A stretch of 64,000 bases of DNA from Rutidosis leptorrhynchoides (Eukaryota; Streptophyta; Magnoliopsida; Asterales; Asteraceae). The translations under genes were made by a program, and so were the position numbers. The notes beneath the pieces were generated by a model. It did not search any database. It saw only the letters and a list, made by a program, of their open reading frames with translations, and was not told the origin of the DNA. Below, piece after piece: positions 24,040 to 35,012 of the stretch (position 1 is its first letter; every line of letters starts with the position of its first letter). The DNA is taken from positions 504,385,001 to 504,449,000 of the forward strand of contig NC_092336.1 of assembly GCF_046630445.1 (NCBI RefSeq), read 5' to 3'.

Positions 24040-24876
24040 CGCACTACTTGAAGAAGGAAAGGGGAAGATGCCATTCTCCTCACAATTTTCGGAAGAAGAC
24101 TGTCTGACCTGTTTTTCTAGCAGGAGGAAAATTCGAGCACCCACCAGCGGACACGGATGGTAATGTAGACTCAAAATGACTTGCTGACTTTCGTTTAGGA
24201 GGCATTATAACGCTTATATATAACATTTACTTATGTCAACAACGTAAACTTCATACAAACCAAAACCCAAATAATAAGATACATTAGGTTAAAAAGAACA
24301 TAAAATTCAATTTGAAACAAATCCCAATCAGATTACACCACAAAACAATTAATAGGGTATTTAATTTCACTAAGGTGCACTAACAGGTACATGATGGGTA
24401 TATTGAAGCTAATGAATTGGTCTTTATAAATTTACCAAAATCAATCATGCCTACATAATTCTAAGTTTTTTATTTGTTTATGTTACAGGAATTGAAGTTT
24501 AATGTTTTTATCCTCATACTACAACATACACATTGGTAGCAGGAGAAAGGAAGGAAAAAAAAATAACACAATACCTTCATACGACAACAATGATGGTGAA
24601 ATCCGGGAAATCAATGCAAACTGAACTAAGTCACCAAGTAGATCGAGAAACGCAGCAGCAAATTCGAACTAAAGAACACTAAATTGATTATAATAATATA
24701 GGTAAAATAAAGAGGCGAGTGAAGGTGTGGAGAAGTCAAAAAGAAAAGAACACTGAATTGAAGAAAAGAAAAGGTTATTGTTATTATTAATTAAAGAAGA
24801 AAAAGAAAAGACGTGTGTGATGGGTGAGCAACACGTGGAAGCCAAAGGAAAATAGAGGGGAAAAAACCTCCTGATA
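24040..24876 (-). repeat. Helitron 5' segment, right duplicate copy (with exon 1)
   Basis: Second copy of 16751-17586, here continuing naturally into 24877-25050. The exon-1 ATG is at 24205. The copies differ at only a few positions, so the duplication is recent relative to the Helitron itself. Confidence 0.8.
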
Positions 24877-25050
24877 CTCGTGTAGATCTCGAAGCCTCGC
24901 GAAGTGTTTCACAAAAACAACCCAAAACCATGTAACCAGCATAGTAATCTAGTTTGTAAAATCGTGGATTAATTATTAATTAAGTTAGAAACGACTACCA
25001 GCAAAACGTGATACGACACAAAAGAACACCATTTTTAGTATATATAGGGA
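24877..25050 (-). other. Proposed Helitron 5' terminal region
   Basis: AT-rich leader ending on the minus-strand 5' side with TCCCTATATATACTAAAAA. Plant Helitrons commonly begin TC followed by TATATA-rich sequence and AAAA. The base outside is T rather than A in the minus-strand reading, so this end is provisional. Confidence 0.5.
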
Positions 25051-25850
25051 AAAATTCGACCGCGCATTGCTGCAGTTGTATTCAACGCGTGGTCGAATTT
25101 GGATATACGTTGTTTGGTATCTAATATATCTAATAGGTTGAGTTGTTTGTTGTACGTATATGTATATGTATGAAATATAGCCCGAAATATTTAGTGTTTT
25201 TTAACGATGTTCGTTTCGCGCGTGGTTAGTCCCGTTGTGTTCGTTATATTTTTTCGAGTTGAACGGTGATCTCGGAAGAATTTAACTCGCACCGAGCGAG
25301 ATGATAGGGCCCGTTAAAAATTCGGGTGGAGGTATTTTCTTTTATTTTAATAAAATTCTATATTAACATTTTCTACCTCTGAAAAAGGATAAAGTTTAGG
25401 GGTTGTTGTGTAAGTTTCGGCGCGTGTTTTGGTATATAAGATAATAATAATAGGATTTAATTACACCTAGTGTTAAAATTACAAGGGTTTACTTCGATGA
25501 TTCTAAAACCTCATAAACCTTAATTTTGAATAATATATTACAAGAGATTGATCTTCTTAACCATTCTTACGTACATATCTTGATTTTGAATTTGTTTATA
25601 CGTTAATTGAATTTTAACGATCGATGGCATTAACTTTTCAAATTAAAGATAATACTTGTACTAAAGAATAAAGATCTCTTATCCAACTTATAAATATTTT
25701 AACAAACAGCTAGCATCTAAACTTAGTGACCAATCTCCTACGTTCTATTGTTATTTGTTTTATATACGATATGTGAATGTGATAAAAGAATAAAAAATGC
25801 TGGAGTATTTTTTTATTGGCTCACACAGTGAACCACGTATTTTTTGTAGT
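25051..25850. other. Unassigned repeat-like sequence
   Basis: No gene seen. It opens with a GC-rich inverted repeat (TTCGACCGCGC at 25055-25065, GCGTGGTCGAA near 25088-25098) similar in look to a Helitron terminal hairpin. It then has GC patches (CGTTTCGCGCGTGG, ACTCGCACCGAGCGAG) in AT-rich DNA. It may be the remains of another Helitron abutting the first; I could not define ends. Confidence 0.3.
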
Positions 25851-25867
25851 GATAAAATCACTTCAGT

Positions 25868-26185
25868 TTTTTTTTTTAACAGCGATTGGGATCACCCGGG
25901 GGACTAAACCACCCGTTGCGATCATCTCCCGTTTCGACTATGCCTATGCAGCGATAATAACCCAGCCCCCATCGCTGTCCGGGAGGAAACCTTGAAACCG
26001 ATCCAAGGGCACGGCCAAGAAACCCCCCTCCCCTTTACCCCCCAAACGATATGGGAAAGGTGATATGGGTGGATACTTCATAGCAGGGATGAAATTGTGT
26101 TTTTAATATGTAGCCAACGGGGGTCGAACTCCTGACCTCCCCTAAAGGAGGCAGACCACCAACCGCTGGACCACATCACAACTTC
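25868..26185 (-). mobile_element. tRNA-derived SINE
   Basis: On the minus strand the right end holds a tRNA-like pol III promoter: A-box-like TGTGGTCCAGCGGTTGG and B-box-like GGAGTTCGACCCCC, separated by about 35 bp. The body is GC-rich with CCCGGGTGATCC-like sequence and ends in a poly(A) tail (T run 25867-25877 on the plus strand). GATAAAATCACTTCAGT is repeated directly at 25851-25867 and 26186-26202, a 17-18 bp target duplication typical of LINE-mobilised SINEs. The near-perfect duplication suggests a fairly recent insertion. Confidence 0.9.
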
Positions 26186-26203
26186 GATAAAATCACTTCA
26201 GTT

Positions 26204-26583
26204 GTTCTTGTTCTTGTTCTTGTTCTATTCTTGTCCAAATCTTACAATTCCCTTTAAAGTAACGTTTTTGTCTTTCTTTCTTTGTGATTCAATGTTGTAT
26301 ACGTAGCAATGTTTAATTAACTCAATTTTTTTTTTTTTGTTACTCCGTATTATTATAGATCAGGGTAAATGACCCGAAAATATACCATAATTATCCTAAT
26401 TGACAATAACGTTAATACTACTTTTGATGGAGCGCGAAAATGATTGTATACTTTAGTTTTGTCTCGAAAAGGATTATGATTTAAAAAATATGAAATAAAA
26501 GTAAAATTATTCACATGACAGTCATGACATCGCCACTTAGATACCACTTGAACGCCACATCATTATCATCTTCAACCCACATG
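26204..26583. other. Intergenic, nothing recognised
   Basis: AT-rich sequence with a short TTGTTC repeat next to the SINE and a T run near 26325. No coding or repeat signature that I can name. Confidence 0.3.
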
Positions 26584-26815
26584 TAGGGATGGCAATGGGC
26601 GAGAAAAAATCTGTGACCCGCGGGTACCCGATCCGCGATGGGTGGAAAAAATCATTAAATCTTACCCGCGGGCACGGGACGGGTAAAAATTTATACCCGC
26701 CGACGGGTCGCGGGTATATAGTACCCGTCGCGGGTAAAACCCGACCCGTAAATACATCAGACTTTTCTTAATTTACCCACGAATTAATACTTACAATTAT
26801 TAAATTTTACTATTT
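26584..26815. mobile_element. hAT-like element fragment (TAGGGATGGCAAT end)
   Basis: Begins TAGGGATGGCAATGGG, a terminus very common in plant hAT-type non-autonomous elements, followed by the usual GGGTACCC, GCGGGTA and ACCCGACCCG repeats. The opposite end is not present, so it appears cut off near 26815 where sequence of a different character begins. The right boundary is approximate. Confidence 0.65.
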
Positions 26816-29800
26816 TACTCTCGGTCAATTTCCTTTTACCAAGTCCACCAAATCGAATATCAAGCCTCGCTTCATTCCCAAATCGGTAAGGAATTATGCC
26901 TCGATCATACATCACTCGCACCCACAATTTCAATCGACCTTACATGCGCCTAGCGCAAAAGTTCGTCCACCTCGACCACACTCGAACTAATCCATCACGC
27001 GGTAAAGCATCACATACGCTATCAATCTCAGGGCACTAACATGTTACACAAGGACAACGTCACTAAGCAATGCGTTCAATAGTTCACCACCCCATTACAC
27101 ATGGTTTCTTCTCATTCCCCTTCAACTTCCAATGAACAACGGCTTTCTAGCACTAGTATGGAGACTATTCGTGTACTAATAAGCCATTACCAACAAGTTC
27201 TCTCCCCGCCAACTGTCGCACAACCCGCAATACGCTCACCAACACCGGATGAGCCTCTCGCCTTGACCGCCCGTCAAGGAAGGTCTTGGCATCACAACAC
27301 ACCAAAATCTCTCAAATCAAGGTGACACACCCTCGAAAATCAAGTCGGAACCGAGCGCATCTAAGTGAAGCATTTGGAACCGGCACAACACACCCCACGA
27401 TCACTCACAAAGCAGAATAATCCATTAGCGATTTCCACGAACACGATTCCCAAACAGAAAAAATGATGCAATCTCCTCGAAACCAAACTCTGAGTCGCTC
27501 AACAATACCATCCGAGATTCACAAAAGATCCCACATCACGACCTCTTTGAATCACGACTCGGCGGTCGTAACGCCCGACCTTGAGTCCCATGCCAAAGGC
27601 ACGTCACTCAACCTCGTTAGGAATCTGCATCCTTATAGAGGTCTTTAGCATTTCCCTCTGACACTTCTTGTCGTTCTACACTATCAAAAACCCCCTCGAG
27701 AAATAAAACTCCCCCACCTAGGATTCAACTCCACACTCAAGTCGCGAAGATGGTAACACCCTGCGAACTTATCGTTCACCACATACATGACCATCATCAT
27801 CAGTGGTCATATAAACACCGAATTTCCAAGAATCAAATTTTAGTCTCATGAATTCATCTAACGCAAGCATCCAGACGTCATACTTACGATGACATCACAC
27901 CCTTACTAACGCGAGTCGCACTAGTCTCCCTCGGGGTAGACTCTCACAAAATTCCTACTCACATCACCGAGCCTAGGCATAAGCCATCACGCTCCATCCT
28001 TCCCACCTATCAGTCGAGTTCACTCGACCTTCCACTCAAATAACCGCTAAAAGCTAACGGGCTATTGCTCACCCTCGTGGAGAAGAGTGACCAATCTGAC
28101 TCGCAAATACGTCGCCCGTATTAACAAAACATCATCACCGACCTCGACCTAGCAGACAGTATGTTTATAGTCGCCTCATCAATCATCACGACCCACCAAG
28201 CTCTTAGGAGTAACAGGATTCACCCATCTCGTAACTCATCAACACACGTAACGCATCGCCACTCCCAAGTGTACATAGCAAATGACCACAGTGTTCATTC
28301 GCCCCACTTCGCTTCACACGAAGTATGCACGAAAAGCATCACGAACATAGGCTATTGAAATTGTCGGATCGCGATCAACTGATAATTTCCCATTTCCATC
28401 ACCATTGCACCAAAGGGTCTCTCGATGATACCCTAGGTACGTCATATCTTCGGAGTCACACATCACACTAGCAGGTATAAGAGAGGCACCTGACGCAGTG
28501 TCAACAAACTCCGATTACCCTCTACCGGAGTTTAAAATCTCGGTCCTTAGGGTTCCATACACCTGACATTGTTCAACACGCCACTGTATGACCCGAGGTC
28601 ATACCTACCCGATAAACCTTACGGTTCACTATACCACCATTCTTTCCAACGAATACACGCCACAACAAACCCTCCTAAACTATGCCAAAATAGCTTAGCT
28701 AAATCCTTCACAACACACTAAGGATTGCTTGGTAACACCAAGGCTTACACTCCACCGCATACCGTCACAACCATCAATATGGGGAAGATTCCATAAGGAA
28801 CTTACTCTAATTCCACAAACAAACAACACAAAGCATCAACATGAAGGGTCTCACTCCCGCGAGTTTAACGACCCAAGCACACACCAATACATCATCGTCG
28901 TGGACGACCTACAACCAGAATCGCTACCGAAACCCCCTTTTTAAAACTCAAAAGGGTATCCTGTATCGCGTACAGTCGCGTCGCGGCTCCCTAAGCCCGC
29001 GGCGCGGTACTAAATGTAATCTGATATCAAAATGTGCTAAAAACAAAACCATCAGTTCACATTGATACCCGCGGCGTGGCCCCATTTACCCGCGACGCGA
29101 CTCTAAGTATAATTCGATATTAGAATCTTCCAAACCTATTACATCCCAGTACGGGATCCAAGTCTTTGCCAGACACTCATGTCCAATATCCTGGTTACGA
29201 TAAATCACTATACCAAAATCAATATCAACAGTACACCCACTACTTAGGGTGACCAGGTACGTGTCAATACCGTGAGCTCACCTACCGACCTTAACTAACC
29301 ATACCCACCGTAACACTCTTCGACCGAAGATAACCCGATGTGACACAAGCACATCACCCGAGACCACCATAACCTAGGAACCAATACACGATTCCTAAAT
29401 CATCCTGAAACTACCCCAACCATGCCACATTCATCCGTTCGGTACTCGACATGTCATGCTTGGTGCCAAGATACACGTTTGGAATAATGGTGATCAAGCA
29501 TTAATACAATTGGGTACCTTACCACTTCCACACGTCCACATAAAGTACTTTACCCGAACTAGTGCAACATTCACATAAAATGAACACGCAACAATTTCTA
29601 GTACACCCGAGTGATCAAAGCCCTTATGATGAACTTGATCACTCAAAATCGCCAAATAACCGAATCTCTCAAATAGATTCGTCCCTAGGACACCGCACCA
29701 AAATTATACAAATATACACAATATAATAATGTATACACATATTTCACAACCGCATATCATCCTACCACGTAAGGATTTATTCTCAAAGTAGCCTCCTAGT

Positions 29801-30213
29801 CGACCTACTACTTTAGGCGACTATCTATCTAAGGCACAAGTGCAAACACAAAATCCAGGCCTCACATATACATAAGTCCTAGTTAGTGTAGGTATGCTAA
29901 GGCACTAACTATCATCAAACCGGCCCGTATTACTACAAGTCCACATCGTCAAGTCTAAGTCTAGGTACCTATCACAAAGTTACATAGATCCCTTAGACCA
30001 TGCTCTGATACCACTTGAAATGACCACAACCCATTTTCGAAAAACGACAAATATATTTTTATTTTTTACATGCAAAGGAGCGAAACTACACTTTTAATTT
30101 AATAGCCAATTTATAATTTCCAACACATTACAAGTCTTAGTTTATCCAAAACCCCTCGTAACAATGTTTACAAACCATACAATAAATTTTTGAGAGTTTT
30201 CAACATCGGAGAC
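26816..30213 (-). mobile_element. Element A: LTR retrotransposon fragment with long non-coding interior
   Basis: A primer site complementary to initiator tRNA-Met (GTGGTATCAGAGCATGG read on minus, about 29998-30014) abuts an LTR beginning at 30016 (TGAAATGACC). Only 198 bp of that LTR are seen before element B enters. The 3.2-kb interior shows no gag-pol frame I can recognise; it is strikingly A/C-rich on the plus strand and contains GC motifs such as GCGTCGCGG and CGGCGCGG. It is probably a large derivative without coding capacity, or a very decayed copy. No opposite LTR is seen, so it is an incomplete fossil and the oldest layer of the nest. Confidence 0.6.
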
Positions 30214-32728
30214 TGTGACGACCCGGAAAATTTCGACTTATTCTGAACCAAATTCTCGATATGGTTTAATATTTCTGACACGATAAGCAAAGTCTGTTAA
30301 GCTGAATCTCAAAATTTTTGAACTATTCAATTACCCTTCGATTGTTCTCAACGATTCGCGAACAATTATATGTAAATAGATACATATACTATAACTTGAA
30401 AACGTAACAAAGTGTTGAGTATACGGTACTGTGCATTAAACTTGTTGGTTTGAATATCTGATTGATTTATTTAACTACTGAGTTAAAAGATTATGCCAAT
30501 CGATTGAATTAAAAGATATTTATTGAGTCCCTTAAGAATTATAATATTATTACGAGTTTCTATTGTGAGGTCCACGTTGATTTGGGAAACCATTCATGTT
30601 TAACGGTATTCAGAATAAATGGTAAAGTGTTTGTTTAAATAACGTAATTTGGACACATACAATAATAAGGAATATTAACTGTTAGAATTAGATATATGAA
30701 TAAATTGCGATATGTATTTTAAAACGTGTTTATAAATATTAAGAATAGATATTAACTTGGTTATGAAACGTTTGATAAATACTATTATATTAATTAATAA
30801 CGAGACAATGATTTATAGAAGTAAATGATCAAAACACTCGAAAGATTAAGATATACTTTGAGTGGTATAGTTTATTGATAATTTAAGACTATATTTTGAT
30901 AAAGGTACGAGTCACGAAACGTAAAGTGATAGTTTTCTAAGCATATGAAAATGCGTTCGAGAAACCGGAACCGGGGCATAAGTCGAGTGACAACGTACGA
31001 GACATCGGAACGAAAATTTCAAGTTAACTATGCACGAAAATATAATATAATATAATATATAATTAATTAATTTAAATTATATATATTATATTTAATTATG
31101 TCGACAAGCAAAACAACAAAAAATTGTGAGCTGGATTTTAGGGTCATGCGATCGCATGAGAAATAGGCATAAAACCCATGCGATCGCATAGGGTGCTTTT
31201 TCAGAAAAGGTTCTATAAATTGCACGATTTCAATGTTGTTTTTCTCACACTCTTAAAATTACTCTGTAAGTATTTATTTATATTATTTATATAATTATTA
31301 TTATTATTATTATTATTATTAAGATTAAAATTATTATTAATCTTATTATTATTAGTATTATTAATTAGTATTATACATAAAATACTACGACGAGGTTATG
31401 AGCGTGTCACCTTCAAAATGGGTTTTCGATCGGGATAGAGCTAAGGAAATTATGGGTAATGTTCGGGGGGTATATTTATGAATTAAACCTAATGTTTATC
31501 ATCTCCGTTACGTCTACGTACTTTTCTGAAATATTGAATCACAATATTGATACGTAAGCATTTATATTTTATCTTTTATATACTAATAGTGTATCCATGT
31601 CTAGTGCTCGAGTATATATATTTATACAAGCTTATATGCTAAATTTCGTCGTTAAACAGTTTATAATGAATCACGAATTAAATACATATATTACCGGTAA
31701 AAGGTATATGATATACATGTTTTTGGAAAGCTGGCGAAAAATCAATAACTTTTCATTTAGAAATTGCGTAATTTCGATGAACGAGTCAAAAGTTATGGTT
31801 AACTGAATTATAATTGACGTTAATTGGAATTGCTTTTGAATCTGCAATTAGTATTTAAACAACTTGTTTGTAAGATTGATAAATTGGATTTTTGAATATT
31901 ATCAACCGAGTAAATGAATCCTTAAATAAGGTACGTCTCATTTTGTTGAACTATTGTCAAAATTGACTTTTGAAACGACTTTGGATAACTTTTGTATGTC
32001 GATCTCGAGCATTAGGATTGTGATACACTATGACCTGACCTAGCTTGATAAACATTTATTGACCAACATATGTTCTCTAGGTTGAGATCTACGGTTATTT
32101 GGTAATCCGAGTTTCGGTCACATTTTGGTGAACGACTTTATATGCTGATAAAGTGAGTTTTATTTGCTCCCTTTTTAATTGTTTTTGCAATATATATTTT
32201 TAGGCTGAGAATACATGCACTTTATTTTAAACGCAATGGATAAAAGTACATACTAAATTCTACACCGAGTTTGAACCGAAAATCCCTTAGCTTTTGGTAA
32301 CTAGTAACTGCCGGTTATAAGAACTGGTGGACGCGAATAGTGGTATATGGATCCATAGGGCTTGACATCCCCGTCTGTTACCAGGTATAGAAACCCTAGC
32401 CTGAACTATAAAACAGACGTATGCTATTTGAGTTTAGTACACGTTGGTTTGCGTGTATTGTACATGTTGGTTGCATATATGTTAAAACAGGGGTACTTAT
32501 TATATATACGTTAAGTTTAGTTACCAGGGTGCTCAATTTCGTAGAATATTTTGATAAACGTTTCTGGATGAAACAACTGAAATCTTGTGATCCACCTTTA
32601 TATACAGATTATGCGCAACATTAAAACTATGAACTCACCAACCTTTGTGTTGACACTTGTTAGCATGTTTATTCTCAGGTTCCCTAGAAGTCTTCCGCTG
32701 TTTGCTTATATGTTAGACAAGCTATGTG
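30214..32728 (+). mobile_element. Element B: partial LTR of a gypsy element
   Basis: Starts TGTGACGACCCGGAAAAT, the same opening as the LTRs of C and D, followed by GACACGATAAGCAAAG. It holds a pair of palindromes (CATGCGATCGCATG at 31145-31158 and CATGCGATCGCAT at 31177-31189), a TATA box at 31213-31220, a TTA microsatellite near 31285-31330, and the shared leader stem-loops near 32358 and 32641. It is interrupted by element C at 32729; its remaining part, interior and second LTR are outside the window. GAGAC precedes it at 30209-30213. Confidence 0.75.
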
Positions 32729-33689
32729 TGTGACAACCCGGAAATTTCCAACCAAATTTAAACTTTATCTTTATATTATTCCGACACGATAAGCAAAGTT
32801 TGTTAAGTTAAATCTCAAGAATTTTAAATTGTGTTCATACATTCATTATAACCTCGAATAAATTCCGACGATTCACGAACCGTTATATATAAATAAATAT
32901 GTATATATATGTATATATATTATAACTTGAGAATATTAATAAAGTATTAAACGTATAATACTTTACATGAACGTATTTGTTTCAATATGTTTATCGATGG
33001 AATTAGAAGATAATATCAAATGATTGATTTATCAGATACATTGTGATATGATTACGGGTCTATGTTATGAGGTCCACTGTGATTTAAGAAATCTATTCTT
33101 TTTTACAACATTCGGAAAATGGTAAAGTGATTTATAAGTAAGAACGTGAAGTGTAACTAACTTAGATGTTGGATATTGAAAAGTTAAGTAACTCGACATT
33201 TTTCATTAAGATGATTTCATACGTTTATTTAACCTTTGAACTTTATCCTATGCTTCACCAACAGACTGTAATTTAAAAACTTAAAACCTATTATGAATAT
33301 ATATGATTCTACTTTTCTAAAATGTTTTATGATATAACGATTTCCATTATTTTAACCTTTAAACAAAATGATTCTTAAAAATATATTTGATTTTGGAAAA
33401 CAAAATTATTATATTTATTTGATTTAGTTTCAAATGTAGAAAAACGTTTTCAGCTTAAAAAGAACTTTATTATTAAAACGTATATAACTTTTATAAATAT
33501 CTAGAACCACTTTTGACAACTCATTACTTAACTAGTATGATAAAGATAACGATATTTATATTTTATTTTATTAAATATATTTAACGATTTAAATTAATAT
33601 TATATATATTTATACGCGTATTATACGTACATAGTTTATACTTTTACTATACTTAAACTTTACCTTTACTTTATTTTTACTTTACTTTA

Positions 33690-33831
33690 ACTTTAATAAT
33701 TCACTTTAATAATTCATACTTTAATAATTTACTTTAATAATTCATACTTTAATAATTCACTTTAATAATTCATACTTTAATAATTCATACTTTAATAATT
33801 GACTTTAATAATTCATACTTTAATAATTCAA
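33690..33831 (+). repeat. Ten-copy minisatellite before the element C TATA box
   Basis: The 11-bp core CTTTAATAATT occurs ten times, spaced by CA, CATA, TA or GA, ending just upstream of the TATA box at 33837-33848. It sits in the U3 part of the LTR of element C. Confidence 0.9.
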
Positions 33832-34710
33832 AAATCTATTATAAATAGAATTCAATAGGTTTCATTATTTCATAGAAACTTGAAAATATTTTTCTCTAAA
33901 CTCTCTCAATCGATTTACATATATATATTTACTCCGTATTATTTCAAGATATTATTAGTATACATAAAATATTACGACGGAGTGCTGTCCAAGTGATTTC
34001 GAAATTGTTTTTCGAGTAGGATATGATTAAGGAAATTATGGGTTATAACTATGGAGGTGATTGAGTATGGTTCATGGGTATGCTCGTGAGGTCAATATAG
34101 TGTTTATCATTTCCGTTGCGTCTACGTACCTTTCCTACAATATTGAATCTCAATATTGATACGTGTGTACTCATAATTTAACTTTTACATACTAATAGTG
34201 TATCCCTGACTAGTGCTCGAGTATTTAGGATTATGCATGCTTGTACTTTTGATATTGCCCTTAGACAGGTTAGGTTGAATCTTGAATTAGTTACACTTGC
34301 GGTTGAGATAATGAAAGGATCCGAAACTAATCATCCAGACGTTGTCCATATTGATTACAAACGAATTACAATAGTTGATAACATTGCGAGGTACTTGCCC
34401 TCTATATGATACATCTTACAAACGTTGCATTTATTCTTAAAAGGCAATCTATAGTTACATCCAGAATTGACATAATCGCCTGACATTTCATAATATTCAA
34501 ATGACCTAAACCGCCATTTACTTAATAATAGTCTCTATGAACTTCAATGACTCGAATGCAACGCCTTATGATATAAGTCCTTAATAGCCTCAAGTAGTAT
34601 CCTTAGTACGAGCTAATGCACAGCGGAAGACTTAATTCATACCTGAGAATAACATGCTTTAAAAATGTCAACATAAAGTTGGTGAGATATAGGTTTAATG
34701 CCGGCAGCGA

Positions 34711-34731
34711 TATATATATATATATATATAT
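34711..34731. repeat. TA microsatellite in the element D LTR
   Basis: Run of TA dinucleotides, also present at about 55146-55168 in the other LTR of D. Confidence 0.9.
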
Positions 34732-35012
34732 AGACCACAAGATTTCATATATAAACATTTTCATAAAAATATTCTAAGTGGTTCAGCACTTGGTAACCAT
34801 ACTTAACATTCAATCACGTTGCATATTCCCTTTAATATGAAATCTTACTACACCGTACCAAGTGTAGTCACAAAACGAAGTACTGTGCAACCGTTGAATA
34901 CTGGTCGTCCAGTCCGGTTGGGGTTGTCAGGCCCGATAGATCTATCAACAGGATTCGCGTTTACAATACCGCTGTAAATATTAGTTACCAAGCTACAGGG
35001 AAGTATGCCAGT

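Larger units (their letters stand above)
2806..25050 (-). mobile_element. Large autonomous-type Helitron, decayed and heavily invaded
   Basis: The minus strand carries, in order, the Helitron N-terminal region, the Rep (HUH) domain, a PIF1-type helicase and an RPA-like gene, the standard content of plant autonomous Helitrons. The proposed 3' end is at 2806: a GC-rich hairpin (stems 2821-2825 and 2834-2838) stands 11 nt before CTCG, a variant of the usual CTRR, followed by T. The proposed 5' end is near 25050 (TCCCTATATATAC on the minus strand). Subtracting a solo LTR and the nested chromovirus leaves about 9.2 kb, a plausible size. Several stops and frame changes in its genes show it is immobile. 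The 3' end is better supported than the 5' end, where the expected flanking A is not seen. Confidence 0.75.

Noticed and set aside
27101-29065. Plus-strand frames of 60-75 codons inside element A
   Set aside because: No domain; explained by low G content, which removes some stop codons on one strand.
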